A stretch of 64,000 bases of DNA from Undaria pinnatifida (lineage: Eukaryota; Sar; Phaeophyceae; Laminariales; Alariaceae). The translations under genes were made by a program, and so were the position numbers. The notes below the pieces were generated by a model. That model did not search any database and was not told the DNA's origin. It saw only the letters and a program-made list of their open reading frames with translations. Shown one piece after another: positions 23,020 to 34,390 of the stretch (its first letter is position 1; each line of letters opens with the position of its first letter). The stretch lies in assembly GCA_012845835.1 (NCBI GenBank), contig JABAKD010000002.1, forward strand, positions 20,040,129-20,104,128, in the 5' to 3' direction.

Positions 23020-23400
23020 TGCCTTCTGGACAAGCCGTGGTCATAGCTGTCGTCCCTTCTCCCTCCCGGTACATTACGTGCTATATTTTTTTTCACGAGC
23101 AGGGTTCGTTCAGCAATGGTACTGCGCCTTGATTTTCGCTGAAAATTTGGTTCAGCATTCCCACTTGTCGATTTTCGTCGTTTTTGTCAGTCATCATTGC
23201 CACTGTTTGTCGATTTTCGTCAAATTTGTTGTTCAGCATTCCCACGGCTCGTCCATTTTCATCGTGTTTTTCGCTCGGCATTCCCGTTTCTCATCGATGT
23301 TGGTCGAATACTGCCAACTCGTACTCTCGCACTTTCGGTGACAGGCGAATTTCGACTGAGGAAAGCGCCTTGTGTTATTATGAATACGAATTGTGCGCCA
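23020..23400 (+). repeat. R6 family copy with internal ~60-bp tandem repeats
   Basis: Matches 10,731-10,925 at both ends. The middle holds four imperfect repeats built around CAGCATTCCCAC and GTCGATTTTCGTC. The minus-strand frame across it (repeated DENRQ motifs) is probably a by-product of the repeat. Confidence 0.65.
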
Positions 23401-23451
23401 GCCGAGATTATTGACCCAGCGCGACCGCCAACAAGGGGATACAGTAGAAGT

Positions 23452-23670
23452 GCCTCTATAGTGCCGGTTGAGTAGTGCTGTTTGCCCCGTGTGGTGCCGG
23501 TGAAATGGCTTGGCACAAATGGAATCAACGAGAAGTGGCAGTGTACGGAGTCGTGCAGAGGTCCCTCTGTGATGCCGGTTGAGTCGTGCGGGTTGCCCCG
23601 TATGGTGCCGGTGAGATGGCTTGGCACAAATGGGAACAAGAAGTGGCAGTGTACGGAGTAGTGCCGGTTG
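23452..23670 (+). repeat. Tandem duplication, about 110-bp unit, two copies
   Basis: Both copies contain TGCCGGTTGAGT, TTGCCCCGT, GGTGCCGGTGARATGGCTTG, GCACAAATGG and AGAAGTGGCAGTGTACGGAG. The second copy starts near 23,563 and runs into the hairpin at 23,659. Related GCCGGT words recur at 45,430-45,600. Confidence 0.75.
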
Positions 23671-23719
23671 CCGCCATAGTGCCGTAATATTTACGGCATT
23701 ATGGCGGCAACCGGCACTA
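23659..23719. repeat. 61-nt near-perfect hairpin
   Basis: Arms of 29 bases (23,659-23,687 and 23,691-23,719) are complementary at 28 positions, with a 3-base TAT loop. The arm contains GTGCCGGTTGCCGCCATA. Such a structure could be a miniature element end or an RNA hairpin precursor; nothing shows that it is transcribed. Confidence 0.85.
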
Positions 23720-24840
23720 TAGAAGGACCACTACTACCGCTGTAGCAGACACATGGTGGCTATTGGGCTTTACGTCAAACTCGCTCGTACTACTATGTAT
23801 AACACTGCCCGAAAAGGTGGTATAGCTGTCGCAAAGAACCAGTGGTAAATGCGTGTGTGTAGTGAATCTTCCCAAGGTATCTAAATACGCACTCTGCTTG
23901 GCTGCGTCGTAAGGGGTACCCGGTATTTCAGAAGATTATTCCAACAGTCTCAGGTGTGGGTTCGACAAATTTAGGGTCGATACTCACCTTTGCAAGCTGC
24001 GTACATACGCCGGTCGCCCGATTTCAGTAAGTTTTCATGAGTCAAAATATTAATAATACTGTTGATAGTATCAGATGACGTTGTGTTACAATATTATTAT
24101 GCATGACCAAGTGTTACTATGCACGAGTAACCTCTCATTAATTGATGCATGGTTAAAACAGCAGTAGGGTACCGGCCTCTGCTGTAGTTGACGAAGTTTG
24201 GGGAAGAGTTAACACACCAGTTTCTTACTACTGCCGTACCTTGTGCTACACTGCTATACCACATGTACATGGTGGATGGTTGGTGGGTGGATGGCTTGGC
24301 CGGGGGTTGGTGCGCATAGTATATTTTTTTCGTGCCTGCGGGAGGTGGGTCCTGTTGTTTTATTCTTTAAATGGGTATTTTACGTACGCGGCTCAATCAA
24401 CGTAGCGTCTTCCAAGCCACAGCATCTCGAGCCGGCCCAACTTGGGGGTCTATCCAAGCACAACATCCAGCCTGCCGAGTCGACCTAGAGCCTTCAAAAG
24501 CCACAGCATCGAAACACAGGTTACCCCATAGCGTTCGGGATAGGGTTTGGGCTCGGGGCGGGTGTTCGACTTTGGGCCCCACGACCGAAACACCCCTAAA
24601 GATTCGCTACCAAGGTGTATTTAGGCCTTCTATAATAGAAACTCCCCGCAGCAGAGTATATGCAGGAATTTTCACGCGTTGGATTGGGTCAGAATGACCC
24701 GGACCCGGCCCGATGTTGAAAACCTCCTTTGACCCGACCCCACTCGATCCGTGAAATTTCCAACACCTCCTGGCCCGACCCGACTCGATCCTCGGGTTAT
24801 TTTAAGTACATCCTAAGGCGACCCGCGGGCGGGATGATGA
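23720..24840. other. Gene-free stretch with an R1 fragment
   Basis: An inverted R1 fragment lies at 23,945-24,000 (TTAGGGTCGATACTCACCTT). A stretch at 24,690-24,840 with GACCCGACCC / GTGAAAT words resembles 57,650-57,770 in opposite orientation. No gene recognised. Confidence 0.4.
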
Positions 24841-24849
24841 CCCGTGAAG

Positions 24850-24948
24850 AGCGTTGGTTTTGTTGTAGCCATCTTCACCTTGTTTGCGTTCGTTGATAAT
24901 TTGGGTAGTGGTTTAGATCCATCTCGGTTGGCGGTCGTTGATCCCTGG
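24850..24948 (+). other. Possible upstream exon of the GT14 gene (membrane anchor)
   Basis: An open frame of 33 codons after an AG encodes a hydrophobic segment, VGFVVAIFTLFAF, then a short stem, as expected for the type II anchor of a Golgi glycosyltransferase. Ending at TGG/GTATTT it would join the next exon in phase 0. The donor is weak and the start codon is not visible, so this is only a candidate. Confidence 0.25.
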
Positions 24949-25337
24949 GTATTTCCAGGCTTCAGACGCCTCGAAAGGGAGCCCTGCATCTAGGGGCGCG
25001 GCATCAAGTAGGAACTCGCGATCTCTCGTAACTTATTTCATGTACTACTGCTCATATGTGTGTCAGGTGTACTCGTGCAATATGTTACCAGTAAATTTTG
25101 GTACTACTGTGGCTGCTGCTAGCTGCTAAGGTGGCGGTTGTGTTCGTGCAGTAAACACTTGAAAATTACCGAATTTATACCAGCCATGGCTGGCCGTTGC
25201 TGCTGATTTGCCATCATATCATACACGCGAGCTATTTCATTCTGCGCGTTCTTGCCAAAACGATTACCACCAACACTGCTGCTGCTGCTTCTGCTGATGG
25301 GCTTCCCTTCGCGCCTTGCTGCCCCTGGTATCCTTAG

Positions 25338-27191
25338 AAATACAACGGATGGTCTCTGACGGATGAGGAATTCACTCACAGCGTGGATTCCAAGAAGGCG
25401 CGAGTGGTTTTCTACATTATTGTGGCCGGCCTAACGGAGCTGCCGGGGTTGGACGCCCTGCTGCGCAGCCTGTACCACGTCGACCACTTTTTTTTGGTTC
25501 ACTTAGACGCGAAGGTAACGGCGACATGCTGTGCTCGGTACAATGTACAATACCGGTAGATGTGACGGTACTGCCCGTGTACGGTATTTAAGGGCAGTTC
25601 CTCTCGTTCCCTCTCTTCTGTTTTCTGTTCATAATCATTTTCTACTTGTATAGAGCTGATATCGGCTACGCTTGGAATCTGTATTCTGAATGGTCTTGGA
25701 ATCTGTATTCCGAATGGTCTTGGAATCTGTATTCCGAATGGTCAATTGTGTTTCTTTTTATATTTTGTACCTGGCACGTGCCTGGTATTTTTACGAGCGA
25801 AGCGAGCTTCCAATTTTCCAATGGCACAAAAAACCACGTGGTACTGTAGGGGTTCCTTCCCACCCTCGCGTGTGCCCGATTTTCCATGTCCCACGTCCCG
25901 CCCCACCAACCATCCCCCGACAAAAAGTATTCGGATCTCCCACAATTAACAACCTAGGAACAGTTGAAACCATCTTGGGACGCACAGCAACGCCCAATGA
26001 CAGCAAAGCAATCTGGTTGGGTTGGGTTGGGTTGGGTGGGGTTGGGTTGGGGGGGGTTGGGTTGGGGGTTGGGTTAAAGATTTGGGTTGGGGGTTGGGTT
26101 AAAGATTTGGGTTGGGGGTTGGGTTAAAGATTTGGGTTGGGTTGGGTTGGGTTGGGTTGGGTTGGGTTGGGTTGGGTTGGGTTGGGTTGGGTTGGGTTGG
26201 GTTGGGTGGGGTGGGGTGGGGTGGGGTTGGGTTGGGTTGGGTGGGGTGGGGTGGGGTGGGGTGGGGTGGGGTGGGGTGGGGTGGGTCGGGTGGGTCGGGT
26301 GGGGTGGGGTGGGGTGGGGGTTGAGTTGGGTTGGGCTGGGCGGGGGCTTTCCTGCTTCCCACCAATGCAAACAGTTGACAGTTGCTAGTAACAACCAACG
26401 CGAGTTTCTAGTGAGATCTACAGGTTAATTTTTGTTTTTTTCCCATATCTGTTCGTTTCGATAACCCAGGCGAAGGCAAACGTTCGAGATGACGTGAAGC
26501 AGCGCATCAGAAGCGTCTTGAATGAGCGAGGGAATGGGCAGATTAACGTGCGCCTCGTCGAGCCGGCAATGCCCGTCACGTGGGGGGGTAAGAACTCAAA
26601 GCGGGACAGGTTTCCCGTGGGATGTGTGGGCATCCGGGAACGGGGGGGGGGGGTCGTAGATGGAGTACGAAGTGGAAGTTTTTGTAGTTTTGTATGGTAT
26701 GATATATTGCGAAGCACGGTAGGGAGGGGTGAGAGCTCACGGCGGGATGGGTTTCTCGGGATTCGTTGGCAGTCGGGAAGGGGGGAGAGGTCCTCGACGG
26801 AATATGAGTCGGAATGTTTTGAATGATATGAACGATCGTGAAGCACGGCAGGGTGAGTGTGATGCCCGTGCCATGCTCTTTTGTTTTCATTGTTGTTGGT
26901 TTCGTCGCCGTTGTTTGTAGGTTCATTTTGATTTTGACTTACAAGTTTAAACTGGCTCGTGTTTTGACAGGTTTCACGTTGACGCTGAACGCCGTGTACG
27001 GCCTGACTCATGCATTGCATTGGAACACCAAGTGGGATTACTTCGTCAATCTCAGCGCTTCCGACCTTCCTCTTTTGCCCCCGGTAAGGAATGTATTAGG
27101 AAGAAAAGCGCACCCGAGGGGGGATAGTGGGCGCTCTCTCCCCGTTTGTCCGGTTTCTTATTGCTGTTGTTGTTGTTGTTGTTTGCTGCTC

Positions 27192-27230
<39 letters not shown>

Positions 27231-30200
27231 TTTTTGGTGTTTGGTGTTGGATTGGTGTTGGTCGGGGTGGTGGTGGTGGTGGAGGTGGTTGTGGTGTCAA
27301 GTGTTGGTGTTGTGTTGTGGTGTTGTCTTGCTGCGCCCAGCGCCATGGCTTTCGCTGGCAACGTCCTACAACCACGATCGTGAGACTCTAACTACTAACC
27401 CTCAGGAGCCATGGCAGGCGAGGGCGCGAGCGGGGAGAAGGGATACCGTTGCCCCCCAGTATGGTGGCGTGATAACGGTTGCTGTCCAGTAGGGCGGCAT
27501 AATTTCGGTTGCTGTGCGGCGTTATTACGGTTGCTGCTACTAGGGCGGCGTGATTGCTTGAGCAGCCCCGTTCCGGAATGCGAAACGAGGATGGAGATGG
27601 AGGGGGGAGGGAGAAGAAGAGGGGATTGGAAACGGGGGAGGGGGAGGAGGGGGGAGCAGAACGGGAAGGGGGGGGAGGGGGGGAGTGAGAGGAGGAGGGG
27701 GGGAATGGGAGGAGGAGGGGGGGAGGGGGAGGAGGAGGGGGGGGAGGGGGAGGAGGAGGGGGGGGAGTGGGAGGAGGAGGGGGGGAGTGGGAGGAGGAGG
27801 GAGGAGGGGGGGGGGGGGAGTCAGAACTGGAGGGGATGGGAAGGGGGTCAGAGGGGGAGGGGGGCAGAAGGGGGAGGAGCGGGGCAGCTGTCGAGGCAAT
27901 CAATGTACAAACCCCCAGAACCCAACCAACTATAACCAACCAAATCAACGAGCCAAACTATTCAACAAAGCCAATACACCACTCAACAGACCCAACCCCA
28001 ACCTGCAAACCCGCCAACCGAAGCAAAATCAATCAACCAATAGTTCAAGCCCGGCTACCCCCCCCCCCCACCCCCTTCACTCTTTGTTTGATTGTTGTGT
28101 GTCGCTCTACGGCGTCAATTTCCGTGCCACCTATGATGCATATTACATGCGTCAGGACGAAATTTCGTCGATTTTGGGAGAGCACAAGGCGGCCAATACT
28201 TCCTTCATAAGGGGATGTCTTTACGAGCCTTCGTGGGAGGGCTACAAGTTTGTTGATAGGTGCGTGAAGAGGGATTTGGCGCGGGGCTGGGGGGGGGATG
28301 GGGAGCGGTGAGTGGGGTGGAGATTGGGGCGGGAGTTCGAGGAAGGTATGGGGTTGGGGGCGGGGTGGGGGGGGGTTAGGGTGGGGGAGGGGGAAGGGCG
28401 GAAGGTGGGGAGGGTTCCTCGAACCTTACTTCGAACCTTGCGTTAACCACCTTGAGCTACCAACCTTCATCGAACCTTGTGCAACCCACCTTATGCAACC
28501 CTCTTGCGCAACCAACTGCTGTGCGCTTGCTTATATTTTAGTTGTTGGTTGGCACTGAAGATGGATGATGCGCAGTTAAGCTTCCTCCCCTACCGCCCCC
28601 AGCCCCCCCCCCCTACTAGACGGGAGCACGTAACGAGCACCCAAAAGTTGGAGGTCTCTGTATTCGGAGCAAGCATAGGAGCGGCGCTCCGTCTCGAAAG
28701 GGATGCGTGGTCAATGCTCAAATGACTTGAGGCAGACAACAAATGGGTACGCCCCCCCCCCCCATCCCCCACCTCCTTATATTCCAGGCGCGAGATGTTC
28801 TCAGAAGATGAGGCGTTGTTGAGAAACACGAACGGTGACAAGCGGTGGCCGTGGGCCATCCTCGACAGCAGCAAGGAGATGCTCCTCCGTCCCGCGCCCA
28901 ACCTTTTCACGGTGCATAAGGTGGGATTTGGTTGGGTGATTTGGCGGTGTGGTCTGGCTGTGCTATTTGGCTGCGTGATTTGGCTATGTGATTTGGTCGT
29001 TTGAGTACACTCGCTTCGTGATTTCGCTGTGTGAGTTGGCTGTACAACTTGGCTGCATAATATCTGGTTCGGGTGTTTCCCGTCCCCCGGGCCTCTTGCC
29101 AAACCCCGCTTGAGTTTTTTATTTAGAGGGACGCGGCACTTTTGGTTTGTATGAGGGTCGCGTTAAGACGCTGTGGTGGTGGTGGTGGTGGTGGTGGTGG
29201 CGGCGGTGGCGGCGGTGATGGTTGGTGGTGGTTGGTAATGGTGGTGTTGGTGGTGTTGGTGTTGGTGATGGTGGTGGTGGTGACTGTTGTTGCTGATCGG
29301 GGTGGTGTTTGTTGACCGTGGTGGTTGCTTGTGGTGGTGGCGTTGGTGTTAGTGGTGGTAGTTGTTGTAGTCGTCGTGGCCGTCGTCGTTGTCGCTGATG
29401 TTGTTGTCACCCCCCCCCTTCTGCTAATGCCTCCCTTCCTTCCGCCTCCGGCCTCTCCCCCCCTTCCCGCCGCCGCCTTGTAAAGGGTGAGTTTTGGGTA
29501 CTGCTGCACCGATCTATGGCAGAGTATGTGCACAAGTCGCCGGATAACCAGGCGCGGTCGCTTCTGGCGTATTTTTCTGGGATGATGGTGAGGAAATAGG
29601 GCAAACCCTGCACGATGACATCGGGGGGGGGGGCGGGGGGGGGGGGGGGGGGGGTACTCATATCGTGCCGTTGGGGGCAGGGAAAGAAGCGGGGAGGGGG
29701 CGGGGAGGTGGGGGGGGCGAGGCGAGGGGGGGGGTTGTCAATGGATAGGGGCAAGCCACTTGCTGGCTTTGTTTTCGTGTGCTGTAGTGAGTCGTGTTTT
29801 TTTACGAAGATTTTGCGCTGTTGCTTTTGCTCTGTTGCTTTTGTGATAGTGCTTATGGGGTAGTGTTTTTTGCGAGGGTTCCTTGGGGTTGGCGCTTGTT
29901 TGCGGTGGTCAGGCGATGGTCACGCCCGCTCCGAACTCTCTTGACATTTCCTGTACTTTTCTAGCCTCCGGTGACAATCAACCTTCCCGGCCATGCATGA
30001 AATGAACACCCACCCCACCCCTCATGGGTGAGTTACGTAAGTTGGAAAGTAGCGAGAAAACGATCGCTATCCTGGAAGAAAGATGGTGGCCACAGACGGC
30101 CGAAAAAAAAAGAGATACGATAAGCAAAAGTTTTTGTAGCTAGTACATGGAAGAAACATACTAAGCGCCCAAATGTTGGAGGTGTCTCTATTAACAATGG

Positions 30201-31562
30201 AGACGGTGCTCCGCCTCGGAAGGGATGATTGGTCGATGATCAATTGACTAGGGCAATTAACAAATGAGTGCGCCCCCCCCTTCCCCCTCGTTCTCTTACA
30301 CGACTCGCTCTGTCTCTCTCTCTCGCGCGCCAGGTTTCGGACGAGGAGTTTTTCCAGACGGTGGCGTGCAACCCCACCTTCCCCCACGACACGCTCCGCA
30401 CCCATGACGACAACCTTCGGTTCGTTAACTGGTGGGGGGATCAGGCGAGCCCGGCGGTTCTGCCTCCATTCAGAGCGGTGGCCGCGGCTAACAGCGGGGC
30501 GATGTTCGGGCGAAAGTTTTCGTCGCGGACCCAGGAAGGGAGGGATGGGATTCGCTGGATAGAGCAATACTTGGCGGATACGTCGAGAGTGAGTGTTGGG
30601 AGTGTTGGGGGAGGGAGGGAGAGTCCGGTTCGGTTGTTTGTTTGGATGATCGTTAAGTTTAGTTTTGTTGTGCTTGCTAGACTTGTTTTTTGTTTTGTTT
30701 ATTTTGGCAGGTTGTTTTGTTTTGTGTGTTTGGCAGGTTGTTTGTTGCAAGGGTTGTGTTTGAGGTGGTGGTGGTGGTATATTTGTTAGAGGTTTGTTGG
30801 TAGTGTTGGTAGTGGCGGTGGCGGTGGCGGTAGTGGGTAGGTGTTGGTGTGTAGGTGTTCCCGCTGGTGGTGCTGTTGGCGTATCGATGTTGGTGTTGTT
30901 CATTGACGGGCTAGACTCCCCAACCCGCGTTAGCTCTGCCCCCCTGACCACTCGCTCCTCCTCCCCCCCCCCCCCCCCCCCCCCGTATTGTCCTTCCTCC
31001 GCTTCCTGCCCGGCATTAGACAAGCGCGAGGATGGCGAGGGTAAAGGGCCGTCTCGCCGCGCGCATGGGCCCCAACAAGGAGCCCGTGGGCTTCTGCGGC
31101 AAACCTAGAGTAAAAAATCCCAAGGAGATGTACTTTGCCGTAGAAGGGCAAGAAGAAAAAGTGCCACAGGAGTTCCAGCCGCAACCGCCGCGTCGAGGGG
31201 GCGGGGGGTGGGGGGAAAGCCGAGAAGAAGGCGCTGAAGCGGGGGCGGGGTTAGGGGGAGGGTTGGGGGAGGGGAAAAGGGGAGAAGGAGGAGGAGGGAG
31301 GGGAAGAGGGGGGGGTCGGGGTCGGGGGGGCGGTCGATTCGCTGTCACCGCGCCGGTCGCCCCGGAAGGTGTGGGGGAGGTGGGAGGGGCGAAGAAGCAG
31401 GAGGAGAGGGAGGAGGAGAGTCGGCCGGTATCGCCGGTTGTGGTGGCGGGGGGTGGTGCCGCGGCGCCGGGGGGTACTGCCGGTGCCGTCGGAGAGAGAC
31501 ATAGTTCTACCCGCGGATCAGGTGGGCCGCTGGAGGATTCGACGCGCGCGAGGGGACGGTAG
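25338..31562 (+). CDS. GT14-family glycosyltransferase (Branch / core-2/I-branching or xylosyltransferase-like), 5' incomplete
   Basis: Eight GT-AG exons keep phase: 25,338-25,514; 26,470-26,587; 26,971-27,083; 28,156-28,259; 28,788-28,920; 29,486-29,587; 30,334-30,588; 31,020-31,562. They encode about 514 residues. Family signs are RVVFYIIVAG with FFLVHLDAK (start of the nucleotide-sugar fold), WDYFVNLSASDLPLLPP (the NLS-x-DxPL motif), FWVLLHRSMAEYV, DEEFFQTVACNPTF, and GAMFGRKF with GIRWIEQYLAD near the end. Family members are type II Golgi enzymes that add GlcNAc or xylose to glycoproteins or proteoglycans; the substrate here is unknown. The last exon adds a Gly/Arg/Glu-rich tail of about 140 residues after NPKEMYFAVEG that the family does not need; it may be partly spliced out. 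The first coding exon is not fixed. Every intron holds a simple or G-rich repeat. Confidence 0.85.
25669..25743 (+). repeat. 24-bp direct repeat, three copies
   Basis: CTTGGAATCTGTATTCYGAA with four further bases recurs three times head to tail in the first visible intron of the GT14 gene. In one frame it reads WNLYSEWS three times, but there is no splice evidence that it is translated. Confidence 0.85.
26011..26345 (+). repeat. (GGGTT)n / (GGGGT)n array in a GT14 intron
   Basis: About 330 bases of GGGTT units, changing to GGGGT towards the 3' side, with three AAAGATTTGGG interruptions near the start. G-runs of three or more recur every five bases on the sense strand. It ends about 125 bases before exon 2. 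Confidence 0.95.
27160..27330 (+). repeat. GTT/GCT and GGT trinucleotide tracts in a GT14 intron
   Basis: (TTG)n and (TTGCTG)n at 27,165-27,235, followed by GGTGG tracts. It lies in the intron between 27,083 and 28,156. Confidence 0.85.
27590..27892 (+). repeat. Polypurine (G/A) mirror-like tract in a GT14 intron
   Basis: About 300 bases consist almost only of G and A on the sense strand, with many GGAGGAGGGGGG units that read nearly the same in both directions on one strand. The long proline/serine-rich frames on the other strand come from this composition. Confidence 0.9.
28638..28762 (+). repeat. R7 family copy 1 (C-tailed), next to a GT14 exon
   Basis: CCAAAAGTTGGAGGTCTCTG, GGCGCTCCGTCTCGAAAGGG, GCGTGGTCAATG and AACAAATGGGTACGC followed by a run of C. 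The same order occurs at 30,167-30,282 and 52,481-52,596. The C-run lies 26 bases before the exon at 28,788 and may serve as its polypyrimidine tract. Confidence 0.8.
29160..29405 (+). repeat. GGT / GTTGGT tract in a GT14 intron
   Basis: Triplet repeats GGTGGTGGC, GGTGTTGGTG and GTCGTCGT fill most of the intron between 28,920 and 29,486. Confidence 0.9.
29622..29740 (+). repeat. Poly(G) tracts in a GT14 intron
   Basis: Several long G-runs, the longest around 29,636-29,654, on the sense strand soon after the donor at 29,588. Confidence 0.9.
30167..30282 (+). repeat. R7 family copy 2 (C-tailed), next to a GT14 exon
   Basis: CCAAATGTTGGAGGTGTCTC, CGGTGCTCCGCCTCGGAAGG, GGTCGATGATC and AACAAATGAGTGCGC then a C-run. 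It ends about 50 bases before the exon at 30,334. Confidence 0.8.
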
Positions 31563-34390
31563 CGGCGACGGTGACTGCGGGTGGGGGTGGAGAGGAGAAG
31601 GGGGCGGTAAAAGTGGCTGTCGTGAGGTCAAGGATGGTCCGTACCAGCGCAGCGGTGGCCGAAGCAGCATAACGGTGTTTGCCATTGGGACAGCGCCAGT
31701 GGTGCTCTGACACAGCAGCAGGAGCAGCAGTACGGTGTTTTCCATTGAGGCAACGCCAGCGTTACTCTGCCGGGCACGAAAGCGGAGAAGAGAAGCAGGC
31801 GTCGGAAGGCTTTGATTAGGGTGGTGGTGTGAATAGGGAGGCGATGCTGATGCAAGCAGAGGTGGGGGTGGGTGGTGAAGCCGCAGGTGGAACTGGAGTG
31901 CCGGGTAGCGGCAGCCGCAGCAGCAGCATCAACATCAAGAAAGAGTTGTCGCGTCCAGCCCATTCCTGGGTGGTGGTGGAAGTGGCGGTGGAGGCGGTGG
32001 CCAGGCGGGTGCAGCAACAGCAGCAGCAATTGCGGCAGCACCAGCAGTAACAAGAGGGTTATCGCGGTTGGTCCGTTGCATGGAAGCGCCGGTGGCCTCC
32101 CCCCCGCCCCAGCCGCCACTGCCGCCATCACTGCCGTTGAGCCGAGGGGGGTCGGAGGGCCGGTCGGATCGGGACGCGTGCTACGATATCATATAGAGGT
32201 AGCCTCTTTCTGGCTGAATCGGTTTTTGTGAGGCAGGGCTCCTTAACCAAAATTCTGCCGAAATTCCTCCCCCCCCCCTTTTTTTTTTAATCGTTTTCGT
32301 GGTATATTTACCTCAGCCATGGAGCTGTTCTAATAATGAGTGAGTTGTGGGAGGGGCGTAAGGCGTAAGAGGTCCTCCAAGTGAGGATTCTCGGAAACAA
32401 ACTGGTGCACCAGTACCGCGGCGTGTGTCCAATGGTTGAAATGGTCGAGGGCGTGGAGTGACATGGTTGACGGGAGAAAAACGTCGACTGACGGATTTTT
32501 CCGCTGTTGGTTTTGGCACGGTTTGTTTTGAAAGGGACGTATCGTACGGGGGGAGGCGGTGACAGCCGAGCCGTTGGCGACGGCTGATGGCGGCGCCCGA
32601 TGGAAAATAAAAAAGCCGCGGTGGGTGCGTGAGAACGGGGTTCCGCTTTGACGTTGCCCGAGGATAACGTTTGCCGGTTCCGGGTGTGTGATGACGTTTT
32701 TTGGACCGCGGCAGCTGGTAGCAGCAACTGATAGTGGCTGCCGTTGGAAAGGAAACCCGTAGGTGCGTGAAAGCGGGATAGAAAGATCAGGAGGTCCGCT
32801 TCGCCGGCGCCCGTGGGAAATGTTTGTCAGTTCGGGGTATGATGGCGTTTATCCCCCCCCCCCTCCCCCCCCCCCCCTTTGTGGTGTGGGGTTCTCCCGC
32901 CTCCTACCCCCTCCCACATTCGCGTCCTACCTCTTTTTGGTGGCGCAGATGAAACTGGCGTATTTTGAGATTTAAGGCCGGCCAAGCGTGTATTGATGTT
33001 TTTTGTCCAAAATGCGCTGTTTTGTAGACCTGCGTGAAACGCTTGACATGAGTGTTTCGGGGACCTTGCTACGCCGAAGTGTGTACGGCAGGCCACCCTC
33101 CATGGCGTTTTGGTTTTATTGGTTTTGGTTTTGGTTGGTGTTGTACGATGTGGATTGGTATTTTACACGGGGGGTTTGCCGGGAGAGGCGAGCGTTAAAC
33201 AAGAAGAAACGTGAATGGGCACGCCTACGACTATATGTGCGACAACGAAAACGGCAGCGCCATGGCGCATTGTATTTGGGGACACCACAGCAAAAGCAAC
33301 AACAGCTACTGCTGTAACGTCAACAGCAGCAAGACCGGCTACTACGGTCGTGGCAACGGCAGGGATGACCATAGCAGACAGCAAAAGCACCGACGACACC
33401 AACAGCGCAACAGCAGCAACGTCACCAACAAAGGCCACACCACCAACAGCGACAACAGCAACAACACCACGATCCCCACATCTCCTCCACTACCACCACC
33501 ATTAAAAATCATCCCGCCATGACCCCAACTAGCACCACCGCCAACAACACCACACCAACATAAACTACAACACCAGCAACAGCAATGATGAAGGCAATTC
33601 CAGGTGGAGAGAAACAAAGCACCCAACTGGCGTTACGTTTGCATTGCCTTACAGAGCGTACGCGTTGTGACGTACCGGGTAGTAGTAGTAGCTGTAGTAC
33701 TGGCGGTATGCGTTTTTTTCTCACCTCTTGTTTTTCCCTAGCTTGAGCTACTTCGAAATTATTTTCTGTTTTAATAGCGTAATTACTTATTTTTAGCGTG
33801 AGCTACTACTGTTTCCAGTGGTACGCATCTACATCTCGCCCTTTTTTTGCGGCTACGAACGTAGGTCCAGGAAAAGGAACGGGCAGAATGGGGAGTGTAG
33901 TATAATACTACCCCAAAAAATTGAAACGTAGTTACTGTGCGAGCCACTAAGAGAAGTTCGTTTGAATTCCCCGAGTATTCCCAGAACTGCACTGCAGTAT
34001 TGTCGCCCAACCCCGAACGATCTCCGCCCGCGTTTTTAGGGGAAAACTACTTGGAAATAGTGTGACATGATTTTACAGCGGGGTCAAGCGTTGAAGCGGT
34101 ATTCATAGTTTCTTGTTGTGAACGAGGTTGATTGAGCTTTTTGGACCGGTGGACAGCCCGACCGATCGACGTACCGACGGACCGACCGACCGACCGACCG
34201 CGTGTGTTCGGTACGCTCACGATATGCTTCGAAGTGCGTTTTTTTTTCGCGTGGAAATGTTGTCGCTCGGAGGGAAGCACAAGGGAGAGGGCGGGGGCCG
34301 GGCGTGGGGTGTGAGTGCTTGCAAGCGTCTTGTTTTTGTCGTTGGTCCTGCCTGGGTTTGCCGGACCTTGTGTTGCCGTACCGTGCCTTT
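31563..34390. other. No gene recognised; CAG/GTG-rich stretches
   Basis: CAGCAGCAG and GGTGGTGG tracts at 31,720-32,045 and ACAGCAGCAAC tracts at 33,290-33,540 give long low-complexity frames on both strands. A C-run sits at 32,850-32,878. No exon chain with family similarity could be built, although 3' untranslated sequence of the GT14 gene would lie at its start. Confidence 0.4.
34165..34203. repeat. GACC tetranucleotide repeat
   Basis: GACCGACCGACC units on the plus strand, with GACGGACC variants at the left end. Confidence 0.8.

Noticed and set aside
26418-27020. 200-codon minus-strand frame
   Set aside because: It lies antisense to two GT14 exons with clear family motifs and splice sites; it is a shadow.
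27388-27948. Proline/serine-rich minus-strand frame of 186 codons
   Set aside because: It is the complement of the polypurine tract in a GT14 intron.
29130-29180. Extra GT14 exon after TTTAGAG
   Set aside because: The exons at 28,788-28,920 and 29,486-29,587 join in phase and with family continuity without it.
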